A stretch of DNA of 64,000 nt, taken from positions 62,001-126,000 of the forward strand of contig NZ_JACSDI010000007.1 of NCBI RefSeq assembly GCF_022410515.1, written 5' to 3'. Shown one piece after another: positions 54,942 through 62,552 of this stretch (its first letter is position 1; each line of letters begins with the position of its first letter). Below the pieces are notes generated by a model. It did no database searches. It saw only the letters and a program-made list of their open reading frames with translations, and was not told where the DNA came from. The translations under genes and the position numbers were made by a program. This stretch comes from Shewanella cutis (GTDB lineage Bacteria; Pseudomonadota; Gammaproteobacteria; Enterobacterales; Shewanellaceae).

Positions 54942-56221
54942 ATGTTGCTTCTGGGCAAAATCTGGGCAAAATCTGCGTTTTCCTGTCCGTTTATGTCCGC
55001 ATTAAAGCCCATCATTTCAGATATACGGCTTGCCATTCTTTGCGAGTCTTTAGGTATCCACTTGCCATAGTGTTTCTTGATCATGGTTGTGTCACTGTGA
55101 CCAAGTTGGCGCGCGACCCATTCAAGCGGTACGTAGTTTGAAAGTAACTGACTAGCAAAAGTGTGGCGGCATTGGTTGGGTCCACGGTGTCGCAACTTAG
55201 CGCGCTTAAGTATGCTTGCAAACCAACGGCGCACAGAATTGTCATACCAAGGTTCATTACTTTTACCGTTTAAGAAAACCAAGCGGATGGCTTCTTGTCG
55301 GCTGGTGATGTTATCCCGTTGCTGCACCGTGTACTCTGCGGTTTGCTGCATGTAGGTTAACTCCATCTGTCGCTGCAGCCATACTTTAGCAGGCTCTAAC
55401 AACTCAATGACTCGGATACGTCCGCGCTCTTTTGGAACTTTATACTGATTAAGTACCTTGGCGCGTTGCACTTTGATGGTCCACGTTTCGGTATCAATAT
55501 CTTCCCACGCCAGCGCGATGATCTCCGACAGCGATAAACCAGCCCAACACCAAAACATGATCATGTTTATATCGCCTTGGCGAACTGTGTTGATATTCTC
55601 AATCCGTGCGAGTTCTTCCCGAGTAAACGGGTCGGCTGTTTCCTCAAGATTATCGCGCTCGACGTTTTTAACTCTGTCAAGCGGGTTAGCTTTGATTGCG
55701 CCTTCGTGAAACGCCTCAGACCATACGCCGCGCACAATGGTAAAAATATCATTGACGGTTTTAGGTGATAGTCCACCGCGCAACAGTTCAGCTTGGAATA
55801 GCTCAAACTCAGACTTGCTTATGTCTGCAAGCTTGCGTGATCCCCATTTATTGATCACATGCTGCGCTTTGGTTTTGTAATTTTTAAAAGTGCTTTTGGC
55901 TTTGGTTGCCTCCTGAACTGATAGCCATTGGTTTACCGCGTCAACTACGGTTAACTTGGTTTTAATCATCCCCGCTAGCGCTGCGGCTTTTGCTGAATCA
56001 GGGAAGTGCGCCAGATAATCAAAGCGGTTTTCAGCTATCTCGGTTAAGATGGCGTTGCGCTTGTTTTCGGCATATTTGATAACTGATTTTGTGATCTTCG
56101 AGTAGCCGGTTAATGGCTCTCTACAGCGCTCGCCGTTTAGCATAAACACGATGCGAACCGTGTTGTAATTGATTTCGACGCCAACAGGGAGTTTTTCAAC
56201 TCCCTTTGGTAAAGTGCTCAT
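54929..56221 (-). CDS. int: Site-specific tyrosine recombinase (integrase)
   Basis: 430 residues. It has an N-terminal arm-binding domain of DUF3596 type (about 1-75), a SAM-like core-binding domain (about 90-185) and a catalytic domain (about 195-395). Arg352-His353 (QCRHTFAS), His375 (LGHSD) and nucleophile Tyr385 (HYGKW) are present. The usual first catalytic Arg of GLRxSE reads Ser230 (AGLSLSE), apparently a feature of some relatives. It sits end-on to tRNA-Ser, the normal place for an integrase of a tRNA-targeting element, and the phage-type genes that follow fit this. Confidence 0.92.
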   Translation of the reverse strand: MSTLPKGVEKLPVGVEINYNTVRIVFMLNGERCREPLTGYSKITKSVIKYAENKRNAILTEIAENRFDYLAHFPDSAKAAALAGMIKTKLTVVDAVNQWLSVQEATKAKSTFKNYKTKAQHVINKWGSRKLADISKSEFELFQAELLRGGLSPKTVNDIFTIVRGVWSEAFHEGAIKANPLDRVKNVERDNLEETADPFTREELARIENINTVRQGDINMIMFWCWAGLSLSEIIALAWEDIDTETWTIKVQRAKVLNQYKVPKERGRIRVIELLEPAKVWLQRQMELTYMQQTAEYTVQQRDNITSRQEAIRLVFLNGKSNEPWYDNSVRRWFASILKRAKLRHRGPNQCRHTFASQLLSNYVPLEWVARQLGHSDTTMIKKHYGKWIPKDSQRMASRISEMMGFNADINGQENADFAQILPRSNIGNQ

Positions 56222-56430
56222 TATGCGACTCCTTCCATCCAGCGCTCTATCTCATTGACGTTATAGACAACGCGATTAACGGGGTCGTAACGCCATTGCC
56301 GACCTTCTAACCATACGCCACGCTCACGATATTTGCGCGCGGCCTCGGATGTTATGCCAAATACAGTTGGCAGTAAATTGCCGCGCACCCACTTAGCAGG
56401 GGTGGTTTCAACGCTTTGCTTTGCCATCAT
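56221..56430 (-). CDS. Excisionase-like small DNA-binding protein
   Basis: 69 residues (or 68 from the second ATG). It matches the putative-excisionase pattern WVRGNLLPTVFGITSEAARKYRERGVWLEG, a winged-helix-like fold. Its end touches the integrase start, and its own start overlaps the upstream gene by 4 nt (ATGA type). It would promote excision of the element. Confidence 0.82.
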   Translation of the reverse strand: MMAKQSVETTPAKWVRGNLLPTVFGITSEAARKYRERGVWLEGRQWRYDPVNRVVYNVNEIERWMEGVA

Positions 56431-56645
56431 GCACCACCAATTACAATTAATTTATTAGGGTTGTCTGCTTTTAATCGCATCATATCTAGCCTAGCAATCA
56501 CTGCTTGCTCGCGGCCTTGAACAGTTGATAGATCAAATTCAGGGCGCTGGCTGAGGATTGCCACTTGATTCTTAAGTTCTGCAACTTCGGCTTTTAGCTG
56601 CTGGTTTTCTTCGATCAGCAAATTCATGCGGTCATTTAGAGTCAT
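56427..56645 (-). CDS. Small coiled-coil protein, unknown
   Basis: 72 residues. Residues 5-35 form a heptad-rich coiled coil (LLIEENQQLKAEVAELKNQVA), followed by a helical tail. It overlaps its neighbours on both sides by a few bases, which supports translation. No function is recognised. Confidence 0.6.
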   Translation of the reverse strand: MTLNDRMNLLIEENQQLKAEVAELKNQVAILSQRPEFDLSTVQGREQAVIARLDMMRLKADNPNKLIVIGGA

Positions 56646-56815
56646 GCAGCACCTACCTTTTCGATTAAATGCAAATCGCTATCTAATAGCTCGCACCAAA
56701 TAACACCAGTCTCTCCATCAAGCTCGAACTGATGCCAATTACCTTGTTTGCCGACGTAGATAATTTTTTCTCGCCCACCTTTGAACTGGTACATTTCACC
56801 GATAGTGAGAGCCAT
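56642..56815 (-). CDS. Small hypothetical protein (57 aa)
   Basis: Starts ATG at 56815 and reads MALTIGEMYQFKGGREKIIY, ending in IEKVGAA. It has a beta-rich, SH3-like appearance (IGEMYQF, WHQFELDGETGVIWCELL). It fits exactly between its neighbours with ATGA-type 4-nt overlap at its stop and a shared base at its start, the arrangement of the rest of this operon. Function is unknown. Confidence 0.65.
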   Translation of the reverse strand: MALTIGEMYQFKGGREKIIYVGKQGNWHQFELDGETGVIWCELLDSDLHLIEKVGAA

Positions 56816-57036
56816 CACGCACCACCTTGTTCAAAACATCTTTTGTATCGATTCCTGTACTTTTCATCTTCTAGCTTTGATAAAAATTCCGACTCAATTA
56901 CTTGCCAGTCAGAGGATGAATTATAAATTGCGCCCTGCCTTTTATCGCATGCCCATCCAGTGGTGCATTCTGTTTCGCCTTCAGCCCACTCAAGGTGTTT
57001 GCATTGATGGCAAGATTTACGTGCGTTTTCCATCAT
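56815..57036 (-). CDS. Small Cys-rich protein
   Basis: 73 residues with CxxC-type cysteines (CHQCKHLEW, then ETECTTGWACDKR and a final YKRCFEQ), a likely zinc-binding mini-domain. It overlaps the next gene's start by 4 nt. Function is unknown. Confidence 0.65.
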   Translation of the reverse strand: MMENARKSCHQCKHLEWAEGETECTTGWACDKRQGAIYNSSSDWQVIESEFLSKLEDEKYRNRYKRCFEQGGA

Positions 57037-57281
57037 GCACCTGCCTTATTGCTGCGTTCGTCAACAACAATCACTCTGGTTTTATCGTCTAGCACTAACA
57101 CTTTGCAGACTTTGGTGATTGCGAATACCGAAAACCAAGCTGACATAAAACCTATTCCCCAAATGAAGGCGATAATTCGCGGAGATGTGTTGACGCTAAA
57201 GCCAAACAACGCCAACACAATTAGCGTGGTTAGAAGCGATACAACTAAGCATGTAAGCACTGCGGTTAGTGTGGTTTTCAT
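57033..57281 (-). CDS. Small membrane protein
   Basis: 82 residues with two membrane helices (about 5-27 and 36-56) and a basic cytoplasmic tail. Its stop and start codons overlap those of both neighbours. Function is unknown. Confidence 0.65.
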   Translation of the reverse strand: MKTTLTAVLTCLVVSLLTTLIVLALFGFSVNTSPRIIAFIWGIGFMSAWFSVFAITKVCKVLVLDDKTRVIVVDERSNKAGA

Positions 57282-57664
57282 TTGGCACCATCCTTAGCGG
57301 CTTGCATTCTTTCAGTAACAACGGCGCAAACACCCTCGATATGCGGCCTAAACATAACGCTAGTCGCAGCTAAAAGTTCATTCTTAAAATCACAGATGGC
57401 TTTGGCGCGGATATCATCAAGGCATTGCTTTGGTGATTCTGCTACAGCTTTAAGTAATGGATTAAGATCGCCATGACTACGGTTGAAGTGATAAACGCCG
57501 TGTTTAAGAGCCTCAACCTGAGCCGCTAGCTGTTCGCGTTCTGCGGTGAGTGAATCAATTGCTTGAGCGGCTTCTGCTGCAAGATTCTTTTCACCACGAC
57601 GAGATAAATCATCTTGATCTGTAGCGAATTGGTTTAATCTTTCTGACAGTGAAAGTGGTTTCAT
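57278..57664 (-). CDS. Hypothetical phage-type protein
   Basis: 128 residues, mostly helical, with an internal coiled coil (LTAEREQLAAQVEALK). The AEREQLAA segment is shared in style with the next upstream gene and is common in phage accessory proteins. Function is unknown. Coupled by overlap to the neighbours. Confidence 0.65.
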   Translation of the reverse strand: MKPLSLSERLNQFATDQDDLSRRGEKNLAAEAAQAIDSLTAEREQLAAQVEALKHGVYHFNRSHGDLNPLLKAVAESPKQCLDDIRAKAICDFKNELLAATSVMFRPHIEGVCAVVTERMQAAKDGAK

Positions 57665-58197
57665 GCTGCACCGCCATTGGCAGTTTGTTCGTTTAGAACA
57701 TCCGCCATTTCATCAGCAATATCTCTAATATCTTTTGCTAAAACCAAGTGGTTTCTTCCGCCCATGGCATCAATAAATTCAGCAATTTCTTCTGAATCTT
57801 CGATAAATCTGGTCGCAAGTTTATCTAGCTTTGCTAATTTTGCCGCCAACTGATCACGCTCTGCGGTGATTGCTTCGAGCTTTTCATTTTTGGTTAACTC
57901 TTGGGCCTTGTTCCAAATCTTCATAAAGCAGTTAAGTGCATCCTCTGGATCATCTTCAAAGCTCCAATCAGCAACTGTTACACCGTTAACGCTAAAATTA
58001 ATCAGACCATCATCAGGATCGGCATGCCACTCGACTACATTGCCGAATGAATCAGTTTCAGAACCTCGGTTATTTTCTTCTTCAATCTTGTCATGGCAAT
58101 CTTCACAGACAAGGGTTTTAAACTCGTTTGGATGACGCACCATATCATCAAACTCAACTACTTCGCCGCATCGTGGGCAGGGTGTTGGCATATCCAT
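57661..58197 (-). CDS. Zinc-finger-containing hypothetical protein
   Basis: 178 residues from ATG 58197 (GGAG six bases upstream; an in-frame TTG at 58209 is rejected). The N-terminal CPRCG and CEDCH pairs form a four-Cys zinc site. The centre is acidic and beta-rich, and the C-terminal part is a coiled coil (ITAERDQLAAKLAKL). Function is unknown. Confidence 0.66.
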   Translation of the reverse strand: MDMPTPCPRCGEVVEFDDMVRHPNEFKTLVCEDCHDKIEEENNRGSETDSFGNVVEWHADPDDGLINFSVNGVTVADWSFEDDPEDALNCFMKIWNKAQELTKNEKLEAITAERDQLAAKLAKLDKLATRFIEDSEEIAEFIDAMGGRNHLVLAKDIRDIADEMADVLNEQTANGGAA

Positions 58198-58238
58198 TTT
58201 TAACTCCAATAAATAATTTGATTTGCATTGGCTAGGCT

Positions 58239-58700
58239 TTATGCCGCACCTCGTAAGCCTTGCTTGCTAAAGTGGTGGTTGAGGTGCGCTAGGCACTGCT
58301 CAACCATGGTGTTGTAATTTGGTAGCTCGACGCAGAGCATGCAGTTGCGCTCGCTGTCGTAGCCAGTTGGGACGCCATTATCTATCCACCATTGACGCGC
58401 AAGCTGGTAGGCTTCGTGCGCTTCGTGGCTGTCAATGTAGAATGAGAAGCTATCCATTTTGATTAGCTTTTGACGGGCCAAGTCGCGTAAGCGGAATAGC
58501 AACTGGTTTTTACAAATTGCGTTGGTTAAATGTTGGCGCTGGACTATGCTCATGCGGGATGTTGAGCATAAACCAGAGCCGATTTTTTCAGCTATCACCC
58601 CGTAGCGATTGCCTACGTAATAAATCAGCATGCCAACAACCATAGTGCGCAACTGCATTTGCCAAATGCACTGCATCAGTTCTTCGTCTGTAATCTTCAT
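58239..58700 (-). CDS. Hypothetical protein
   Basis: 153 residues, helical, with several scattered cysteines and no known motif. An internal stretch (MVVGMLIYYVGNRYGV) is mildly hydrophobic but not a clear membrane helix. Its start overlaps the small membrane ORF upstream by 4 nt. Confidence 0.62.
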   Translation of the reverse strand: MKITDEELMQCIWQMQLRTMVVGMLIYYVGNRYGVIAEKIGSGLCSTSRMSIVQRQHLTNAICKNQLLFRLRDLARQKLIKMDSFSFYIDSHEAHEAYQLARQWWIDNGVPTGYDSERNCMLCVELPNYNTMVEQCLAHLNHHFSKQGLRGAA

Positions 58701-58813
58701 ATCACCCCCTTAGCCTCAAGCACTGGGTAAATCATTAAGATAAATAGCGTTACTACAATGCCGATCATCGCCCACGTTCCGCGCGATTCTTCGCTGTCGT
58801 CAGGTTCGTTCAT
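58697..58813 (-). CDS. 38-residue single-helix membrane peptide
   Basis: Starts ATG at 58813 and reads MNEPDDSEESRGTWAMIGIV, then a membrane helix (about residues 14-32) and a short tail. It overlaps both flanking genes by 4 nt (ATGA), so it is very probably translated. Function is unknown; small phage membrane proteins are a loose comparison. Confidence 0.6.
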   Translation of the reverse strand: MNEPDDSEESRGTWAMIGIVVTLFILMIYPVLEAKGVI

Positions 58814-59451
58814 GCTGCCTCCTGTTTATTCGCCGCCGCTGCAATCATATCGAGCATCACTTGGCCGTCGCGGAGTAGGTCATCGCGGTTGACATAGCTC
58901 ATACGCTCGCCGCGCCACGTTTTATCGAATACCGCAATCGCACAGGCGAATCCGGCGCTTGATGATTCCTGTTTTTTGTCAGCGGGAATAAACCACTCTG
59001 GCAGGTCAAAGCTAATGCGACCACGGATAAAGCATATGTGATCTGCTTCTTCCGGCCACCAGACTTCAGATGTGGCCGCTTTGATGAGATAAACAAACTT
59101 GGCGCCCTTGTCGCGTTCAGTCATCGACTTATCGATAATGTTGCGCATACCAGTGATGGCTTGTTTATCTTCGTAGCTGGCGCGGGAATACGGAGGATTT
59201 GCAAACGCCTTGCGGCCTGCTAAGTCCTTAGTCCAATCTTGGGTGAGGGCGTTATCTTCAACGGTGTAATAGCGAGGGCATTTGGCGTTGTCGCCATCGC
59301 TAAACAGGTCGAGTACAAACGGGCCAAACTTGGCGAATACGCCCCAGTAAAGTGCGTCTGGCGTGCGCCATTGGTCGCCGACTTCATTGAGACGGTGAGC
59401 CGTTTTACTTTTTAGCGCGCGCAACGATTCGGCATAGGTGCTTATGCTCAT
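58810..59451 (-). CDS. Phage N6-adenine DNA methyltransferase (Dam type)
   Basis: 213 residues. The start DQWRTPDALYWGVFAKFGPFVLDLFSDG, the catalytic NPPY-type motif FANPPYSR and the late block EVWWPEEADHICFIRGRISF are characteristic of phage Dam methylases, which act on adenine (usually in GATC). It could shield the element from restriction. It is followed leftward by the small genes above. The gap of 92 bp before it (59452-59543) holds one copy of the 23-bp repeat described below. Confidence 0.88.
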   Translation of the reverse strand: MSISTYAESLRALKSKTAHRLNEVGDQWRTPDALYWGVFAKFGPFVLDLFSDGDNAKCPRYYTVEDNALTQDWTKDLAGRKAFANPPYSRASYEDKQAITGMRNIIDKSMTERDKGAKFVYLIKAATSEVWWPEEADHICFIRGRISFDLPEWFIPADKKQESSSAGFACAIAVFDKTWRGERMSYVNRDDLLRDGQVMLDMIAAAANKQEAA

Positions 59452-59500
59452 AGGATTATCTCGATAGGGAAGGGTTAAGAGGTTTTAACTGTTATTTTTA

Positions 59501-59523
59501 TCAGTTAAGTGAGCGGCTATTTG
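59501..59523 (+). repeat. 23-bp direct repeat, left copy (flanks the PP-loop gene)
   Basis: TCAGTTAAGTGAGCGGCTAT plus TTG, identical to 60416-60438. The copies lie 21 bp from the end and 18 bp from the start of the PP-loop gene. Confidence 0.95.
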
Positions 59524-59543
59524 CAAAATTTGATACTCATAAA

Positions 59544-60398
59544 TTAAGCAATGCAATCTAAGCAAACACCATCATCATGCTTTTCAAACATGTCAAGCTG
59601 ACTCGTTGATATATCTAAATTAAGATGATTTATTGTTTTTTTTGCTTGAGACCAGAATTTTGATGCTGATATATGCTCTGTCGGTTCAATACCTGCATTT
59701 TTCATTTTTTTGAAAAGATGTTCTTTATCTTCTAAATATACAGGACCGTCATCGTCTTTATGTATTGCGTATCCAATTTCATATTCACCAATTTTTGCAG
59801 CTTGCCAAATGTCAGGCCTTTCACAATAAACTATGTACCAGTGCTGCCATCCGGCTTTTAGACAACCTATACAATTAGCATGTTTAAATCTTTTGTACGT
59901 CATAGGCGGATCAATGCCAATTTCTTTCGTAACTGATATAGTCTTTACCCAGCTTATCATTGGGAATTCTGTTTTATAGCCATCAAGCCCCATTATCTGG
60001 GCGCGACGTTGGGCTCTAGCTCGTTCTTTTGGTGATGAGTCAAATCCATAGATGTATATATTCTGCTTGTCCGGATCATTTTCATTCAGCCAGCGTTTGA
60101 AAGGTGCCGTTTTTAATCTATTAGTGCAAAGAATTTGACCATTTCCAACCTTCCACGCCCCTGCATCAACACAAACATCTATTGGCGTAGCTGTGTCCCA
60201 TTGCTCATGATTTGCGTAAGTGATAGGCAATCCTAGGTAGTTAGCAACATCAGTCTTGAATCGTTTAATGTCAGCATCTTCTACTTTATTAGTAATATCA
60301 TGATTTAATAAAATTACTTTTTCTTTTCCATATAATCTTACAGCTTCAATTGCACATAAAGCTGAGCTGTGTCCGCCAGAGTAAAGTATTACATACAT
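59544..60398 (-). CDS. PP-loop ATPase, PAPS reductase-like phage protein
   Basis: 284 residues. The PP-loop SGGHSS (7-12) places it in the adenine nucleotide alpha-hydrolase superfamily, near PAPS reductase and DndC-like proteins. Four cysteines, Cys91, Cys176, Cys179 and Cys192 (ILCTNRL, ANCIGCLKAGWQHW, VYCERP), could hold a [4Fe-4S] cluster, and a C-terminal CLDC is an extra pair. No thioredoxin-type C-terminal motif of true PAPS reductase is seen. It is markedly more AT-rich than its neighbours and is bracketed by 23-bp direct repeats, so it looks like an inserted cassette. Candidate roles are sulfur transfer to DNA or tRNA, or sulfate metabolism; none is shown. Confidence 0.78.
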   Translation of the reverse strand: MYVILYSGGHSSALCAIEAVRLYGKEKVILLNHDITNKVEDADIKRFKTDVANYLGLPITYANHEQWDTATPIDVCVDAGAWKVGNGQILCTNRLKTAPFKRWLNENDPDKQNIYIYGFDSSPKERARAQRRAQIMGLDGYKTEFPMISWVKTISVTKEIGIDPPMTYKRFKHANCIGCLKAGWQHWYIVYCERPDIWQAAKIGEYEIGYAIHKDDDGPVYLEDKEHLFKKMKNAGIEPTEHISASKFWSQAKKTINHLNLDISTSQLDMFEKHDDGVCLDCIA

Positions 60399-60415
60399 TT
60401 TAGTATCCTTATGTC

Positions 60416-60438
60416 TCAGTTAAGTGAGCGGCTATTTG
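60416..60438 (+). repeat. 23-bp direct repeat, right copy
   Basis: Identical to 59501-59523. This copy overlaps the last codons and stop of the PapB-like gene (60432-60743), so the left copy looks like a duplicated piece of that gene's 3' end. Confidence 0.95.
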
Positions 60439-60743
60439 TTGGTATCTGCAAGCAGCGCTTCTAGCTCTGCTATCCGTGCGTTGGCTTGATTGAGTTTTGC
60501 AATGTGCTTTTCCCAATCAAGCTGTTTGATGGCTTCGACGATGGCAGCGCGTTCTTCGAGTGATTCCATGCCTCGACTCACATTACCGTGCTTGATGCCT
60601 CTCAGTTCTGCCGCGTTGCCTGAGCTAACGCCTTTAACGTAGTAATCAAAGAGTGCTGAGCTAATCGGCTCTTTGATTTTGGTTAGGCTAAGTAGCAGCT
60701 TAAAGCGCTCGGCAGATTCACCGCCTTGGATAAGGAGGTTCAT
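60432..60743 (-). CDS. PapB-like HTH regulator
   Basis: 103 residues. The segment LLSLTKIKEPISSALFDYYV followed by a helix-turn-helix (GNAAELRGIKHGNVSRGMESL) has the shape of the PapB/KorA family of small DNA-binding regulators. A C-terminal coiled coil (LNQANARIAELEALL) probably dimerises it. It may control the element. It overlaps the upstream gene by 4 nt. Confidence 0.65.
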   Translation of the reverse strand: MNLLIQGGESAERFKLLLSLTKIKEPISSALFDYYVKGVSSGNAAELRGIKHGNVSRGMESLEERAAIVEAIKQLDWEKHIAKLNQANARIAELEALLADTNK

Positions 60744-61453
60744 GCTGCACCGCCTGTGGTGCTGATCACCTTGAACTCAATTACCCAAACCCAAGGGTTT
60801 GATTGCCAAGATTGGTAGCCGTAGATTGATTCCCACTTAGCCCAAAAAGCATCTTTAGCCGTGTGGTCATGCATTGGTATTCCACGATCGGCTTCTTCAA
60901 AGGTGTGCCATTTGCATCCTTCTATAGCGTTGCAGCCTTCTTTAATTGCATCTTGCTCGCTAATATCGTTTAACCGCTCTACACGAATATCGGTTACCTC
61001 GAGGATGATGCGAGCAGCCCAACGCGGCATGTGAATAGATGGGCGCTTTCTCCAAAAATACTCACCAAATTTATGTGATACTTTTTCTATCCGATCAGAA
61101 GCAAAATACTTTGCCTGATTTGTTCCACTCCAGAAGGCATCTTCATATTCAGTGCTATCCCACATCGGCATGCAGTAATGTCCTTTTTGATACCATGTTT
61201 CGCGCACCCAAAGCTGATCGCCGACTGAGCAAATTGGGCAAGCATCACTCGCCATGCCGCGACAGAGTGGATTTTTAAAATCCTCTACATGCACCATCGA
61301 CTGAAATGCAGCACAAGGAAACCAATAACCGCCCTTTGATGTTTCAGTGTCAGGATTTGGTTGTGGATTGATTGGCCTGCGCGTTTGCGTTTTGCGCCCG
61401 TCTAGAATGGCGCGCACCATTTCGGTATTGAAGATAATAGGACGCTGTTTCAT
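60740..61453 (-). CDS. Phage protein with ASCH/PUA-like N terminus
   Basis: 237 residues from ATG 61453, with GGGGGAAG upstream and ATGA-type overlap with the next gene; a longer frame to 61468 adds five residues. It begins KQRPIIFNTEMVRAILDGRKTQTRRP, the usual start of a widespread phage family, and has WVRETWY and RPSIHMPRWAAR blocks like ASCH-fold proteins. It may bind RNA or a nucleotide; function is unproven. Confidence 0.75.
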   Translation of the reverse strand: MKQRPIIFNTEMVRAILDGRKTQTRRPINPQPNPDTETSKGGYWFPCAAFQSMVHVEDFKNPLCRGMASDACPICSVGDQLWVRETWYQKGHYCMPMWDSTEYEDAFWSGTNQAKYFASDRIEKVSHKFGEYFWRKRPSIHMPRWAARIILEVTDIRVERLNDISEQDAIKEGCNAIEGCKWHTFEEADRGIPMHDHTAKDAFWAKWESIYGYQSWQSNPWVWVIEFKVISTTGGAA

Positions 61454-61926
61454 GCTTCCCCCTGACAAACTTGAATGATCCGCTCACATTGGGCCGTATC
61501 TGACCAGCCAATGTGACATTTTGATTTTTCGATACCGAGCTGTTGCGCTAGCCAGTGATAGCCATCATTCCTGCTCATGCCGCGTGATTGCCAATAGCGG
61601 TTAAAGGTGGCTTTGGCTTTGGTGCGCGCTTTGCGGGTTGCGCCATCAGCCAGCGTACCAAGCGGCAGGTTAGTGAATGGGTGCATACCGACGTAGGCGT
61701 CGCAGTCCTCGCAGGCATAAACCCAAGGCCATTCGCCGTATTGCTTACCGCCGTAAATAACCTTGTGATGCGCGATAATCACAAGACCTCGGCAGTAGGG
61801 GCAAATACAGGGTATTTCTACCCTGTCTTTGACTCGCTTTAGCGCGCGTCGGCTTGGGTTCCACGGCGTTTTGCCGTGGGTATCCAAAGGCGTTAGCGGC
61901 TCTGAGCGGTGTTTATTAGGCCTCAT
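61450..61926 (-). CDS. DUF3268 zinc-finger phage protein
   Basis: 158 residues. CxCPYC and CEDCDAYVG provide a zinc site, followed by HPFTNLPLGTLAD and FNRYWQSRGMSRNDGYHWLAQQLG, the full DUF3268 pattern. Members occur in prophages without known function. It overlaps its upstream neighbour by 11 nt. Confidence 0.82.
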   Translation of the reverse strand: MRPNKHRSEPLTPLDTHGKTPWNPSRRALKRVKDRVEIPCICPYCRGLVIIAHHKVIYGGKQYGEWPWVYACEDCDAYVGMHPFTNLPLGTLADGATRKARTKAKATFNRYWQSRGMSRNDGYHWLAQQLGIEKSKCHIGWSDTAQCERIIQVCQGEA

Positions 61927-62239
61927 AAACTACCCACTCCATTTTAGGTTTGCGTGTTTTAGGGTTTATCTCGCCCTCTTTGCGGTGCATGATTAAAAGC
62001 CGCGCTTCTTCTTTAATCAGGCTCATGTATTCGCGGCAAATATTAGGGGTGGATAAATCGTGGCTGAGTTGCTTAGGCTTGGCCGTGCGTAGCTGGTGGG
62101 CTATTTCATCAGCTAAGGCTTGCTGAAACTCAGCCTCAGTTAATTCAACTTTATTTTTGCCGACCTTTTTAACGCGATTAACCTTTAACTTTGCTAACTT
62201 TTCCGCGTGGCTGCGGGTTATGCCAAATACTCTAAACAT
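61916..62239 (-). CDS. Hypothetical phage-type protein
   Basis: 107 residues from ATG 62239 with a GGGGG-containing ribosome site just upstream. An open frame to 62332 runs into the previous gene and is rejected. The protein is basic in its first third (KLAKLKVNRVKKVGKNKVELTE), then helical. Function is unknown. Confidence 0.65.
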   Translation of the reverse strand: MFRVFGITRSHAEKLAKLKVNRVKKVGKNKVELTEAEFQQALADEIAHQLRTAKPKQLSHDLSTPNICREYMSLIKEEARLLIMHRKEGEINPKTRKPKMEWVVYEA

Positions 62240-62241
62240 GG

Positions 62242-62457
62242 CTACCCCCTTACTAACATGCGGTCGATGCGCTTGGCGTGCTCGATAGCGCGCAGTTTGT
62301 TGCTGGTAAAGCGCGAACCTAACAATGCCCAACCATGTTTAAACGCTTTAACCGTGGCTTGACCTACTAGAATGTCACCACGTTTGCAGCCTTCGGACTT
62401 TGGCGCTTCGATTGCACATGCGCCGATGCCGCGATGATATTGTCTTGCTCTTGCCAT
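62242..62457 (-). CDS. Hypothetical basic phage-type protein
   Basis: 71 residues starting MARARQYHRGIGACAIEAPKSEG, preceded by GGAGAA. It ends 2 nt before the next gene. It is Arg/Lys-rich with no known motif; nucleic-acid binding is possible. Confidence 0.68.
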   Translation of the reverse strand: MARARQYHRGIGACAIEAPKSEGCKRGDILVGQATVKAFKHGWALLGSRFTSNKLRAIEHAKRIDRMLVRG

Positions 62458-62552
62458 GATGGTTCTCCAAATCTTTAAAAATAAGAGTCCTATCGCGGCA
62501 GGCTATGCGCTTGCCGCGCTTAGGTTTTTAATGGGTTGAAGTGAGTCACGCG

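Noticed and set aside
54742-55141. Frames across the tRNA-Ser gene
   Set aside because: They run through the tRNA and the integrase 3' end, so they are accidental.
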